Positions 52,422 through 62,070 are shown, counted from the first letter of the stretch. The stretch is 64,000 nucleotides of DNA from Streptomyces sp. L2 (GCF_004124325.1 NZ_QBDT01000001.1:3472001-3536000), one strand, 5' to 3'. A program made the numbers and translations. Notes: generated from the sequence alone by a model not told the origin.

Positions 52422-54752
52422 ATGGCAAAGAAGCGCTCGGGCGGTGGTCTGTCGCCAACGCAGCAGGCCGCGAAGTTCCTCGGTGTCAGTGTGCTCGCGG
52501 GAGCCGTGATGGCGGGCATCGCGCTGCCCGCGGCCGGCGCGCTGGGCCTCGCGGCCAAGGGCTCGGTCAAGGGCTTCGACGAGATCCCGGCCAACCTCAA
52601 GAGCCCGCAGCTCAGCCAGCGCACGACGATCCTGGACAGCAAGGGCAACCAGCTCGCGACCGTCTACTCCCGTGACCGCACGGTGGTGGACCTCAAGAAC
52701 ATCTCGCCGTACATGCAGAAGGCGATCGTCGCGATCGAGGACTCGCGCTTCTACCAGCACGGCGCGATCGACCTCAAGGGCGTCCTGCGCGCCCTGAACA
52801 AGAACGCGCAGAGCGGCGGGGTCGCCCAGGGCGCCTCCACGCTCACCCAGCAGCTGGTGAAGAACTACTTCGTCGAGGAGGCGGGCGACGACCCGACGAA
52901 GGTCGCCCAGGCCACCCAGCAGACCCTCGGCCGCAAGATCCGCGAACTGAAGTACGCGATCCAGATCGAAGAGAAGCTCGGCAAGAAGAAGATCCTGGAG
53001 AACTACCTCAACATCACCTTCTTCGGCGAGCAGGCCTACGGCATCGAGGCGGCCTCCGAGCGCTACTTCTCCAAGCCGGCCAAGGACCTGAACCTGCAGG
53101 AGTCGGCGCTGCTGGCCGGCATCGTGCAGTCCCCGAGCCGCTACGACCCGGTCAACGACGAGGCCGAGGCCACCAAGCGGCGCAACATCGTCCTGGAGCG
53201 GATGGCCGAGGTCGGCGACATCTCGCAGCAGGAGGCCGACCAGGCGAAGAAGGCGCCGCTCGGGCTGCACGTCAGCCAGCCGAAGAACGGCTGCATCACC
53301 GCCACCAAGGGCTCCGCGTTCTTCTGCCAGTACGTCGAGCACGTCTTCCTCACCGACCCGGTCTTCGGCAAGACCCGCGAGGAGCGCGCCAAGCTCTGGA
53401 ACCGCGGCGGCCTGACGATCCGTACGACTCTCGACCCGCAGTCCCAGGAGTCGGTGGAGCAGTCCCTGAAGGACCACGTCAACAAGTCGGACAAGGTCGC
53501 CGCCGCGTCCACGCTGGTCGAGCCGGGCACCGGCAAGATCCTGGCGATGGGCCAGTCGAAGCCGCTCGGTTACAGCAAGAACGAGACCGAGTACAACTAC
53601 TCGGTCAACCACTCCATGGGCGGGTCGAACTACGGCTTCCCGACCGGTTCGACGTTCAAGCCGTTCGTGGCCGCCGCCGCGATCGAGGGCGGCAAGCCGG
53701 CGACCCAGAAGTACTCGTCGCCGAACAAGATGACGTACCCGAGCCCGGTCCAGACCTGCTCCGGCAAGCCGTGGGTCAACCAGAACAACGAGTCCGTGGA
53801 GAACGAGAGCGCCTCGGAAAAGGGCCCGTACGGCATGAACGAGGCGATGGCCAAGTCGGTCAACACCTACTTCGTGCAGCTGATCTCCGACATAGGGCTC
53901 TGCCCGGTCGTGAAGATGACCGACAACCTGCACGTGGTCCAGGGCAGCGGCGCCAAGCTGCCCGAGGTGCCCTCCATCGCGCTGGGCTCGAAGGGCCTCA
54001 CCCCGCTGACCATGGCCAGCGCCTACGCCGCGTTCGCCTCCCGCGGCATGTACTGCACGCCGGTCGCGATCGAGTCGATCACCCGGAAGGAGGGCGACGA
54101 GCAGAAGTCGATCCCGGTGCCGAAGTCGACCTGCTCGCGCGCGATGAGCGAGAAGACCGCCGACACCGTCAACACCCTGCTGCGCGGCGTGATCGACTCC
54201 GGTACCGGCCAGAAGGCGGGCCTGAGCGACCGTGAGAGCGCGGGCAAGACGGGTACGACGGACGGCCGCCGGAACGCCTGGTTCGTCGGCTACACGCCCA
54301 ATCTGGCGGGCGCGGTCTGGGTGGGCAGCGCCACGCAGAAGGTCAGCATGACCAACATCACCATCGGCGGGGTCTACCACGACGTCGTCTTCGGCGCGGA
54401 TGTCCCCGGCCCGATCTGGCGGGATGCGATGAACGGCGCGCTGCAGGGCAAGGACGCGCCGGACTTCAACCTGGTGAACATCCCGGACGACAAGGGTGAC
54501 AAGGGCGGCGACAAGGGCAAGGGCCGGCACCGCGGCCACGACGACGGGAACAACGGCGACACCATCGGCGGCCTCATCGGCGGGCTGATGGGCGGCGCGA
54601 ACGGTGGTGCGAACGGCGGCACGCTGGGCGGCACCACCGGCGGCACGACGGGTGGCCCCGTCCCCGACCCGACGTTCACCCTCCCGGGCAACTTCATCCA
54701 GGGCCAGGGGGACGGCGGGACCAAGGGGAACGGCAACGGGGGCCGGCGCTGA
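52422..54752 (+). CDS. Class A penicillin-binding protein (transglycosylase/transpeptidase)
   Basis: 776 residues. One N-terminal membrane helix (about 20-45); GT51 transglycosylase with the catalytic Glu in VAIEDSRFYQHGAIDLKG and ASTLTQQLVKNYF, EKILENYLN-type motif KKKILENYLNITFFG; transpeptidase with GSTFKPF (Ser-x-x-Lys), AKSVNTYF (Ser-x-Asn) and SAGKTGTTDG (Lys-Thr-Gly). It polymerises and cross-links peptidoglycan. The last 90 residues are Lys/Asp/Gly-rich and then Gly-rich (GGANGGANGGTLGGTTGG), a flexible tail common in Streptomyces PBPs. It is divergent from wblA. Confidence 0.96.
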   Translation: MAKKRSGGGLSPTQQAAKFLGVSVLAGAVMAGIALPAAGALGLAAKGSVKGFDEIPANLKSPQLSQRTTILDSKGNQLATVYSRDRTVVDLKNISPYMQKAIVAIEDSRFYQHGAIDLKGVLRALNKNAQSGGVAQGASTLTQQLVKNYFVEEAGDDPTKVAQATQQTLGRKIRELKYAIQIEEKLGKKKILENYLNITFFGEQAYGIEAASERYFSKPAKDLNLQESALLAGIVQSPSRYDPVNDEAEATKRRNIVLERMAEVGDISQQEADQAKKAPLGLHVSQPKNGCITATKGSAFFCQYVEHVFLTDPVFGKTREERAKLWNRGGLTIRTTLDPQSQESVEQSLKDHVNKSDKVAAASTLVEPGTGKILAMGQSKPLGYSKNETEYNYSVNHSMGGSNYGFPTGSTFKPFVAAAAIEGGKPATQKYSSPNKMTYPSPVQTCSGKPWVNQNNESVENESASEKGPYGMNEAMAKSVNTYFVQLISDIGLCPVVKMTDNLHVVQGSGAKLPEVPSIALGSKGLTPLTMASAYAAFASRGMYCTPVAIESITRKEGDEQKSIPVPKSTCSRAMSEKTADTVNTLLRGVIDSGTGQKAGLSDRESAGKTGTTDGRRNAWFVGYTPNLAGAVWVGSATQKVSMTNITIGGVYHDVVFGADVPGPIWRDAMNGALQGKDAPDFNLVNIPDDKGDKGGDKGKGRHRGHDDGNNGDTIGGLIGGLMGGANGGANGGTLGGTTGGTTGGPVPDPTFTLPGNFIQGQGDGGTKGNGNGGRR

Positions 54753-54760
54753 GGCACTGA

Positions 54761-55637
<877 letters not shown>

Positions 55638-55753
55638 GGCTCGATTGTCGCAGGTGTGCCGGCCCGAACGCCCGCTGATTTACGGCCCGGTGCCGCACCC
55701 GGGCCGTCGGACACCCGTCCGGGAACGCCTGCCGGGTCTGACACGATGGACAT

Positions 55754-56680
55754 ATGCGCGCGCGATACGGAGTACCCCTGGGAATCGTGGCGGCCGGCGC
55801 CGCCGGCCTCGTCTACTCGGCGGCGTTCGAGGTCCGCTCCTTCCGTCTGCGACGGGTGACGGTCCCGGTGCTGCCCCCCGGTATGGGCCCGCTGCGCGTG
55901 CTGCAGGTCTCCGACATCCACATGGTCGGCGGCCAGCGCAAGAAGCAGCGCTGGCTGCGCTCGCTGGCCGGGCTGCGCCCCGACTTCGTGATCAACACGG
56001 GCGACAACCTGTCGGACCCCGAGGGCGTACCGGAGGTGCTCGACGCCCTGGGCCCGCTGATGGAGTTCCCGGGGGCGTACGTCTTCGGCTCCAACGACTA
56101 CTACGGCCCGAAGCTCCGCAACCCCGCCCGCTACCTGCTGGAGAAGACGAGCGGAAAGCACGGCCTGAACGGCAACGCCCCGGCGGTCGGCGCGATCCAC
56201 AACCCCTGGGAGGACCTGCGGGACGGCTTCGACGCGGCCGGCTGGCAGAACCTGACGAACACGAGGGGCGTGCTGAAGATCGAGGGCGTGTCGATCGAGC
56301 TGACGGGCCTGGACGACCCCCACATCAAGCGGGACCGCTACGAGCGGGTCGCGGGCGGCCCGTCCGGCACGTACGACTTCTCGATGGCCGTCGTCCACGC
56401 GCCCTACCTGCGCGTCCTGGACTCCTTCACGGCGGACGGCTACCCCCTGGTCCTGGCCGGCCACACCCACGGCGGCCAGCTCTGCATCCCCTTCTACGGC
56501 GCCCTGGTCACCAACTGCGACCTGGACACGGACCGGGTGAAGGGCCTCTCCACGCACACGGCGGCGGACCACACGTCCTACCTGCACGTCTCGGCGGGCT
56601 GCGGCACGAACCGCTACACACCGGTACGGTTCGCGTGCCCGCCGGAGGCGACGCTGCTGACGCTGGTGGGGCGCGAGTAG
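55754..56680 (+). CDS. Membrane-anchored metallophosphoesterase
   Basis: 308 residues. One N-terminal helix ([16 protein letters not shown]), then calcineurin-type motifs: [11 protein letters not shown] (D-x-H), [12 protein letters not shown] (GDxx), [10 protein letters not shown] (GNxD variant: GSND), VVHAPY and [13 protein letters not shown] (GHTH). The metal site is complete apart from the Gly-Asn to Gly-Ser-Asn variation. Similar proteins remove phosphates from lipid A-type or UDP-sugar lipids; the substrate here is unknown. Divergent from YqeY. Confidence 0.9.
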   Translation: MRARYGVPLGIVAAGAAGLVYSAAFEVRSFRLRRVTVPVLPPGMGPLRVLQVSDIHMVGGQRKKQRWLRSLAGLRPDFVINTGDNLSDPEGVPEVLDALGPLMEFPGAYVFGSNDYYGPKLRNPARYLLEKTSGKHGLNGNAPAVGAIHNPWEDLRDGFDAAGWQNLTNTRGVLKIEGVSIELTGLDDPHIKRDRYERVAGGPSGTYDFSMAVVHAPYLRVLDSFTADGYPLVLAGHTHGGQLCIPFYGALVTNCDLDTDRVKGLSTHTAADHTSYLHVSAGCGTNRYTPVRFACPPEATLLTLVGRE

Positions 56681-56739
56681 AGGCAGGCACACCCCACCCA
56701 CCCGGCTTACCCCAAATGGCCCGATCCCTCCCCCCTGCC

Positions 56740-56745
56740 TAGCGT
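56740..56745 (+). promoter_or_regulatory. Candidate -10 box for leaderless Pr6Pr gene
   Basis: TAGCGT followed by seven bases and ATG 56753. It supports that ATG over the in-frame GTG at 56744, which lies inside the box. Confidence 0.4.
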
Positions 56746-56752
56746 GAGGGGC

Positions 56753-57544
56753 ATGACCGCCCCGATACCCAGGGACATCCCGGACCTGCCCGCGGTCCCG
56801 GGCTCGCCCGTGCTGCTGCCCTCGTACGTCCCCGCCACGGCCGTGGTGGCCCCGGTCCGCCGCCCCTTGGCGGGGATGTTCCGTCTCCTGACCGCCGCGC
56901 TGGCGGCAACCGCCGTAGCCCTGGAACTGCTCCTGGGCTCGCCGGCGCGCACGCTGAGCTACTTCAGTGTCCAGACGAACATCCTGATCGCGGTGACGAT
57001 GCTCCTGTCAGCGACGAGGGCGTGGCGGGCGCGCCGCCCCCTGTCGGCGTCCCTCACAGGAGCCACACTGCTCTACGCCCTCATCACGGCCCTCACCTAC
57101 CACCTGCTGCTGGCGCAGACGACGCCCCCGTTCTCCATGACGGCCGCGACGACGCCGCCGGAACGCTGGCACGCCCAGTGGGCGGTTCTCCAGGTCCTCC
57201 ATACGGCGGTCCCGGCGGCGGTCCTCGTCGACTGGCTGTTCCTCACCCCGGCGGCCCGCCTGCACGCCCGCCAGGCAGCGAGCTGGCTCCTGTACCCCTT
57301 GGCCTACCTGGCCTTCACCCTCGCCCGCGCCGAGTTCCTCAACGAGACCAACCCGGCGCGCTACCTCTACCCCTTCCTCGACGTCCAGGCCCACGGCTAC
57401 CGCCACACCCTCGCGAACGCCCTCCTCCTGGGCCTCGCCTGCTACGCCCTGGCCATCCTCCTGATCGCCCTGGACCACGCCCGCCCGAACCCGACCCGCC
57501 GCCGCACCAAAACCGGATTTCGTCTCCAGCCACCGGTGGGCTAA
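56753..57544 (+). CDS. Pr6Pr-family integral membrane protein
   Basis: 263 residues. A 40-residue Pro-rich N-terminus is followed by six predicted helices; FSVQTNILIAVTMLLSATRAWR and LVDWLFLTPAARL, ASWLLYPLAYLAFTLARAEF match the FAR-17a/AIG1-like Pr6Pr pattern (six-helix membrane proteins, several of which are hydrolases of fatty acid esters in eukaryotes). Thr and His candidates exist (SVQTN; LQVLHTAVP) but function in bacteria is unknown. Confidence 0.85.
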   Translation: MTAPIPRDIPDLPAVPGSPVLLPSYVPATAVVAPVRRPLAGMFRLLTAALAATAVALELLLGSPARTLSYFSVQTNILIAVTMLLSATRAWRARRPLSASLTGATLLYALITALTYHLLLAQTTPPFSMTAATTPPERWHAQWAVLQVLHTAVPAAVLVDWLFLTPAARLHARQAASWLLYPLAYLAFTLARAEFLNETNPARYLYPFLDVQAHGYRHTLANALLLGLACYALAILLIALDHARPNPTRRRTKTGFRLQPPVG

Positions 57545-57576
57545 AGTAAACGACGTCGCCGCGACAGCAGCGACAT

Positions 57577-57650
57577 CGGGGTGTAGCGCAGCTTGGCAGC
57601 GCGCTTCGTTCGGGACGAAGAGGTCGTGGGTTCAAATCCCGCCACCCCGA
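57577..57650 (+). tRNA. tRNA-Pro (anticodon CGG)
   Basis: Acceptor stem CGGGGTG/CACCCCG, D arm GTAGCGCAGCTTGGCAGCGC, anticodon loop TTCGGGA with CGG in the middle, T arm GGGTTCAAATCCC. Typical bacterial proline tRNA G18-G19 region and T loop TTCAAAT. CCA not encoded. DNA to its right changes character (frameshifted and hypothetical genes), so this may be a second integration site. Confidence 0.95.
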
Positions 57651-57657
57651 CGCTGGT

Positions 57658-57693
57658 CAGAGGCCACATACCGCATTCGGTATGTGGCCTCTG
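57658..57693 (+). terminator. tRNA-Pro terminator
   Basis: 15-bp perfect stem CAGAGGCCACATACC/GGTATGTGGCCTCTG with a 6-base loop, seven bases after the tRNA end. Confidence 0.88.
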
Positions 57694-57824
57694 TCGTGCC
57701 CGGGGGCCGAAACAGGGAGCCAACCGAAGTTGATCAGGCCACCGCGCCGCCCCGCTTCTGGTAGACGGCCTCGGTCGTCGTCTGGTGCTGCTACCGACCA
57801 GCAGCGCGACGATCTCCCGTGGGA

Positions 57825-58087
57825 TGCCGTGATCAAGGTCAAGAGCAAGTGCCACACCTGGACCGGCACCATCAGCGGCTCGATCTCCTACGCGAGGACC
57901 ACCCCCGTAGCCCTCGGGGGCGTGGCACTGGCCGGGGAGTCTGCGGGGCCGATGGCTCTGCCCTGGTTCGACCGGAAGTTCCTTCTACCCGGAGCGAGGT
58001 TCCCGCAACGGCCGCTGCAAGTGGATCGTCTCGAATCACGGGGCCGCCAAGGTTCCGGCGCTCTCGCCCTGTATGGGCCACTCGTGA
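57825..58087 (+). pseudogene. Frameshifted remnant of a small secreted protein
   Basis: Two protein-like pieces lie in different frames. The first, IKVKSKCHTWTGTISGSISYA (frame of 57829), is followed after about 57900-57965 by FYPERGSRNGRCKWIVSNHG and then AAKVPALSPCMGHS ending at TGA 58085-58087, one frame over. Together they look like a compact Cys/Trp-rich secreted domain of roughly 85 residues. There is no intact start. I infer a single-base frameshift or small deletion; I do not recognise a named family. Between the tRNA terminator and this remnant (57694-57824) I see nothing else. Confidence 0.4.
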
Positions 58088-58102
58088 GTTGAGGACAATC
58101 CG

Positions 58103-58579
58103 GTGAAACCTTCTCTGCCGGCCGTTGGTCTGGCGGCCCTGGTGTTTGTGTCGGGCCGTTCCGGCGGTACCGACCACCAGGCAACCGCCACTCACGGGAC
58201 GAAGGCGGGGGCCGGCGCGGCCCCCGCCCCGGTGCGGACGCCGACGAGCCCGGGGCGGCTTCCCGATCCGCTCCAATCTCCGCTCCCCGTCGGCTCGAAG
58301 ACGCTGTACGCGGGGCCGGGTCGTGGTGAGGGCGGTGTCACGCTCCCTTCGTCAGCTGGGAAGGCCTCGTCCATCACGGTGATATGGACATGCGCCGGCC
58401 CCTCGAAGTTCGACATCATCGCCGCCGGAAGGCTCCTCGCCGGGTCCCAGTGCGGTGATGGGACCGGCGTGTTCACCGCCGAGATACCGCACTCCCACTT
58501 GCACGACCTGGCTTGGAAGTTCTCGGCAGCCGGTTCGGTGGTCTGGCGGATCGTCGTCGCACAGCCTCCCAAGCAATAG
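58103..58579 (+). CDS. Secreted hypothetical protein with altered lipobox
   Basis: 158 residues from GTG 58103, GAGGAC ten bases upstream. The N-terminus KPSLPAVGLAALVFVSGRSGG looks like a lipoprotein signal whose Cys has become Arg (VSGR; a single base separates CGT from TGT). A Pro/Thr-rich linker follows, then a small domain SITVIWTCAGPSKFDIIAAG with two cysteines (TCAG, SQCGDG). It is probably exported but not lipid-anchored. It follows the frameshifted remnant by 15 bp and may have formed an operon with it. Confidence 0.65.
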   Translation: MKPSLPAVGLAALVFVSGRSGGTDHQATATHGTKAGAGAAPAPVRTPTSPGRLPDPLQSPLPVGSKTLYAGPGRGEGGVTLPSSAGKASSITVIWTCAGPSKFDIIAAGRLLAGSQCGDGTGVFTAEIPHSHLHDLAWKFSAAGSVVWRIVVAQPPKQ

Positions 58580-58652
58580 GTGCCAGTGGGCCGTTGTGAA
58601 ACGCGGAGGACAGGTTCCGCCCCTGCCGTCAGAATCCGAGCATGTCCCCGAC

Positions 58653-58967
58653 ATGAACGGAATGATCGAGTGCAGGCCGGGTGCCCGGCCGTTGGCCGAC
58701 CATCGTGGTCTGCCGGAGGACGTGTCGGACGAGGTGCGCGCCGCCTTCACCGCGTATGGCGGGCCCGAGGACGCCCATGGGACCACCTGGATCACCTGGG
58801 CCGAACTGATCGACACCGACTGGGACGAGACCGACGGTTCTGGCCGGCAGAGCCGTCGCGCGGTCGCCGGTGACACGACGCACTGGGGGCCCGTGTGGCA
58901 GGTGATGCGAACCCTGGGCGGGCTGCACGGCCCCGAGAACGTGCGGCTCGTCGTCTGGTTCGGCTGA
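58653..58967 (+). CDS. Hypothetical protein, possibly 5'-truncated
   Basis: 104 residues from ATG 58653, or from GTG 58596 in the same frame. Recognisable blocks: PLADHRGLPEDVSDEVRAAF, HGTTWITWAELIDTDWDE, WGPVWQVMRTLGGLHGPENVRLVVWFG. I recall Streptomyces and phage proteins of about 150-170 residues in which a block like RGLPxDVS is preceded by a further 50-70 residues; that part is missing here and no ribosome site precedes the ATG, so this may be a truncated copy. Function unknown. Confidence 0.6.
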   Translation: MNGMIECRPGARPLADHRGLPEDVSDEVRAAFTAYGGPEDAHGTTWITWAELIDTDWDETDGSGRQSRRAVAGDTTHWGPVWQVMRTLGGLHGPENVRLVVWFG

Positions 58968-59109
58968 TCGTCCCGCGTTTGTTGACGGGGGGATTCCGGT
59001 TTTATGGGTTCTTAAAAGGGCAGGTCAGAGGCGGGTCAAGGGGGTGGGGGCGGGTGGATCTGTGCTGATGGCCACAGCGGGGCGGATGTTTGGAGGCGCA
59101 TACTGAGCC

Positions 59110-59331
59110 ATGACAAAGCCTGCCGCGCCGAAGCGCCATCTGCCTACCAGCCCCTTCCGTGCGCCGGTTCCGCCGGCGCCCAAGCACTTCGCTGTGGGGG
59201 ACCAGGTCTCGCACGACATGTACGGCCTCGGCCGGGTCATCGGTGTCGAGGACGGAGTCGCCGCGCTCGTGGACTTCGGGTCGGCGCAGATGCGGATCTT
59301 GAGTCCGTACGCCAAGATGGCCAAACTGTAG
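59110..59331 (+). CDS. Small conserved protein with Tudor/CarD-like beta fold
   Basis: 73 residues. A Pro-rich start, then FAVGDQVSHDMYGLGRVIGV and VAALVDFGSAQMRILSPYAKMAKL. The GDxVxHxxxGxGxVxxV ... VDFG pattern is shared with small SH3/Tudor-like domains (UvrD C-terminus, CarD N-terminus), suggesting binding to RNA polymerase or nucleic acid. Ribosome site GGAGGCG about 10-15 bases upstream. I remember it as widespread in Streptomyces. The following 299 bases (59332-59630) show an open stretch (SLFSALEEQPRC, then NPFQAPDIREDDHERE) with no start codon, possibly a gene remnant, and otherwise only the VOC gene promoter. Confidence 0.8.
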   Translation: MTKPAAPKRHLPTSPFRAPVPPAPKHFAVGDQVSHDMYGLGRVIGVEDGVAALVDFGSAQMRILSPYAKMAKL

Positions 59332-59618
59332 AACCGCCGTGCCCGGTTACGGCACACCAGTCCCTTCCGGGGGCTGAAGCGAAAGAGAGTCCCCTCATCG
59401 AACCGACATCGCTGTTCTCCGCCCTGGAGGAGCAGCCCCGCTGCTCCGCCGCCGCGTCGCCGCCCCCGGCGACCAATCCCTTCCAGGCCCCCGACATCCG
59501 GGAAGACGACCATGAGAGGGAGCCCGCCGGCTCGGACGCCGGATCCGCGGGGGTCGAGGCGGCCTAGCCGTCGCCGTGGCCCATTTTTATTGGTTGCTCC
59601 TGCCTCGGGGTCCCGCCC

Positions 59619-59624
59619 TACGAT
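59619..59624 (+). promoter_or_regulatory. Candidate promoter of the VOC gene, leaderless
   Basis: -10 TACGAT at 59619-59624 with TTGCTC at 59594-59599 as -35 (19-base spacer). The ATG follows six bases after the -10, giving a leaderless transcript. Confidence 0.5.
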
Positions 59625-59630
59625 GGCGCG

Positions 59631-60065
59631 ATGACGTCGATCAAGCAGGTCCAGGTCACCTTCGACTGCGCGGAACCCGAGCGCGTCGCTCGTTTCTGGT
59701 GCGAGGTCCTGGGGTACGTCGTGCCCCCGCCCCCTAAGGGGTTCGCCAGCTGGAGCGAGTACGACCAGTCGCTCCCGCCGGAGCGTCAGGGCGCCGGGTT
59801 CGTCTGCGCCGATCCGTCCGGCGTGGGCCCGCGGCTGTACTTCCAGCGGGTTCCCGAGGGCAAGGTCGTCAAGAACCGGGTGCACCTCGACGTACGGGTC
59901 GGCCCCGGGCTCCGGGGCGAGGAGCGCGTGGCCGCGCTGGAGGCCGAATGCGCCCGGCTGGTCGCACTCGGCGCCGTACGCGGGAAGCTGCTGCTCGCCG
60001 ACGAATACAACGAGTCGTGCCTCGGGATGCAGGACGTCGAGGGCAACGAGTTCTGCCTCGACTGA
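59631..60065 (+). CDS. VOC-superfamily (glyoxalase/bleomycin-resistance-like) protein
   Basis: 144 residues. Two beta-alpha-beta-beta-beta units: QVTFDCAEPERVARFWCEVLGYVV and KNRVHLDVRVGPG ... MQDVEGNEFCLD. The first unit has ..VTFDC (no metal His), the second HLDV and the final NEFCL acidic position, so metal binding is incomplete. Such proteins range from glyoxalases to antibiotic-binding proteins; no substrate can be named. Confidence 0.88.
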   Translation: MTSIKQVQVTFDCAEPERVARFWCEVLGYVVPPPPKGFASWSEYDQSLPPERQGAGFVCADPSGVGPRLYFQRVPEGKVVKNRVHLDVRVGPGLRGEERVAALEAECARLVALGAVRGKLLLADEYNESCLGMQDVEGNEFCLD

Positions 60066-60097
60066 GTGACCGGGGGCCGGCCTTCCCGCCCGCGCCG

Positions 60098-60628
60098 TCA
60101 GCGGGCCGGCTCCCCCAGCGCCACCTCCGCCCAGACCGTCTTGCCCATCGGACGCCGGGGCGCCGAACCCCACCGCACCGCCAGAAAATCCACGAGCAGC
60201 AGTCCCCTCCCGGACTCCCCCTCGGGACACGACACCGGCGGCGTCAGCGGCGGGCGCTTCCCCGACGCCGCGTCCGCGACCTCGATACGGACCACCCCCT
60301 CGTCGGCGTCCAGTGACAGCCGCAGCCCGAACTCGTGCCCTGGCAACCGCCCGTGCTGTACGGCGTTCGCCGCGAGTTCCCCTACGACCAGGGCCACCGC
60401 GCCCGACTCGTCCGACTCCGGCGGCCAACCCCACTCCTCCATGCGCCGTACGGCCGTCCACCGAGCCAGCCGCGCGCCCTTCGGCGTCGACGCGAACTGC
60501 CCCGTGAAAGCGCGGGGTTCGGAGGCCTCGGGTGCCCCGGATGCCGAAGTCGTCGTTCCTGTCAGCACTGCGCTTCCGTCCTTGTCTGTCGAGCCCGAGC
60601 GGCCGTACGTCCGTCGTACTTCCGTCAT
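60098..60628 (-). CDS. RsbW-like ATP-binding protein (HATPase_c_2)
   Basis: 176 residues from ATG 60628; GTG 60568 (156 residues) has the better ribosome site. N-box ALVVGELAANAVQHGRLPGHEF is intact with the Mg-binding Asn, then RIEVADAASGKRPPL and GRGLLLVDFLAVRWG for the G1 and G2 boxes. Such stand-alone ATPases are typically found next to XRE/DUF397 pairs in Streptomyces, as here (divergent, 120 bp to the XRE start), and probably act as anti-sigma-like or modulators of that regulator. Confidence 0.85.
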   Translation of the reverse strand: MTEVRRTYGRSGSTDKDGSAVLTGTTTSASGAPEASEPRAFTGQFASTPKGARLARWTAVRRMEEWGWPPESDESGAVALVVGELAANAVQHGRLPGHEFGLRLSLDADEGVVRIEVADAASGKRPPLTPPVSCPEGESGRGLLLVDFLAVRWGSAPRRPMGKTVWAEVALGEPAR

Positions 60629-60748
60629 ACGTCCGTCGTCCGTCGTGTACGAGTCGTCACGTTCCGTACTCAAGACTCGTCCGCTCGCCCTACGCTCGAC
60701 AGGTGACGCAGCCTTACTTTTCACCCCGTAAGGAACGGAAGTGACGCT

Positions 60749-61693
60749 TTGGCCAACGCAATCGACCCCAGCGCGTCCATGGCCGTCCTCTTCGGAGCGC
60801 GTGTCCGCAGACTCCGTATCGCCGCCGGACTGACCCAGTCCGAACTCGGCGCCCTGGCCCACGTGGTGAGCAGCCGCATCACCCAGATCGAGCGTGCTTC
60901 CGGGGCCAAACCGACCCTGGAGTTGACCCGTTCCCTGGATGTGGCCCTCGGGGCGGACGAGTTGCTCATCGAGCTCTGGCCCTACGTCTACCGAGAGGCC
61001 TTCCCCGATTGGTCCCGCCGGTTCATGGAGTACGCCGAGCGAGCCGTCATCATTCGGCAGTACGCCGCCCACGTGGTGCCCGGTCTTTTGCAGACCGAGG
61101 ACTATGCCAGGGCTGTACTCAGTCTGGACGCGCTGCTGGATGGTGAGGAGCAGTTGGAGGAGCGGCTCTCAGCCCGCATGGGCCGTCAGGAAAGGCTCAG
61201 TTCACCGGACCGGCCGGAGCTGTGGGTGATCCTGGACGAAGCAGTGCTCAGGCGCCCGATCGGTGGCAGCGCCGTGATGCGCAAGCAGTTGGTCCGGCTC
61301 CTCGACGCGGCGACGGAGCACCACATCACGGTGCAGGTCCTGCCGTTCGACCAGGGCGGGCACGAGTCCATGGGCGGATCACTGACGCTCCTGACCATGC
61401 CGGACGGCACGGACGTGGCCTACACGGAAGGCGCGGACTACGGCCAACTCATCGAAGAACCGGCCGATGTCAGCCGCTACACGGTGATTTACGATCGGCT
61501 GCGGGCGGCAGCCCTGCCCCCGCTCATGTCACTCGACGTGATCCGGTCCACGATGGAGGGCAACTACCGTGGCGCGAATCTCCCGTCCCGATCTGACCGT
61601 CGCCGTCTGGCGCAGGAGCAGCTACAGCAATCAGGCGGGCGGCGACTGCGTGGAGGTGGCCGACGGGTTCCCGGCCGTCGTCCCCGTCCGTGA
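60749..61693 (+). CDS. XRE-family regulator (WhiJ/BldB-cluster type, DUF5753)
   Basis: 314 residues from a TTG start at 60749; ATG 60779 is an alternative. Helix-turn-helix: FGARVRRLRIAAGLTQSELGALAHVVSSRITQIERASGAKP. The rest is the DUF5753 ligand-like domain: RFMEYAERAVIIRQYAAHVVPGLLQTEDYARAVL and MRKQLVRLLDAATEHHITVQVLPF. This is the WhiJ-type regulator that works with a DUF397 partner. The last 40 or so residues after MEGNYRG are Arg-rich and overlap the next gene by 125 bp in another frame, so the original stop has probably been lost. Confidence 0.88.
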   Translation: MANAIDPSASMAVLFGARVRRLRIAAGLTQSELGALAHVVSSRITQIERASGAKPTLELTRSLDVALGADELLIELWPYVYREAFPDWSRRFMEYAERAVIIRQYAAHVVPGLLQTEDYARAVLSLDALLDGEEQLEERLSARMGRQERLSSPDRPELWVILDEAVLRRPIGGSAVMRKQLVRLLDAATEHHITVQVLPFDQGGHESMGGSLTLLTMPDGTDVAYTEGADYGQLIEEPADVSRYTVIYDRLRAAALPPLMSLDVIRSTMEGNYRGANLPSRSDRRRLAQEQLQQSGGRRLRGGGRRVPGRRPRP

Positions 61694-61787
61694 CAGCAAG
61701 GTCCCGGCCGGTCCGGCGCTGTGCTTCGACGCCGCTTCCTGGGCCGTGTTCATAGGCGAGTTGAAGGCCGTACGCCACCGTCACTGA
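61569..61787 (+). CDS. DUF397 protein
   Basis: 72 residues from GTG 61569. VAVWRRSSYSNQAGGDCVEVADG, VPVRDSKVPAGPALCFDAASWAVFIGELK is a textbook DUF397 domain. DUF397 proteins are small partners of WhiJ-type XRE regulators in Streptomyces and several influence development and antibiotic production. It starts inside the 3' end of the XRE gene. Confidence 0.92.
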   Translation: MARISRPDLTVAVWRRSSYSNQAGGDCVEVADGFPAVVPVRDSKVPAGPALCFDAASWAVFIGELKAVRHRH

Positions 61788-62070
61788 GGCGGGCCGGGCG
61801 CCGGTCGCCGTCCGCCTTCCGGGCTCACCGGACCCTTGTCCGCGAGGGTCCGGCGGGCCACGGACCTCCTCAAAGAACCGGGAGAAAGAACTACCCGCCC
61901 ACCCACCCTCCCCGGCCCAAAAGCCCACGTCACCCGTCCGAGTGACCAGCTTGCGGGGGCGGGAGACGGACGGCTACGTTCGCCGCGACAACCGCACACA
62001 GACGACGGCCCCCGCCGGGACTGGCATCCCGAACGAGGGCCTGACCGATCAGGAAGCAAACCTCTTCCCG

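Noticed and set aside
59332..59580. Possible small gene reading SLFSALEEQPRC and NPFQAPDIREDD
   Set aside because: The frame has no ATG, GTG or TTG start and no recognised homologue; noted only as a possible remnant.
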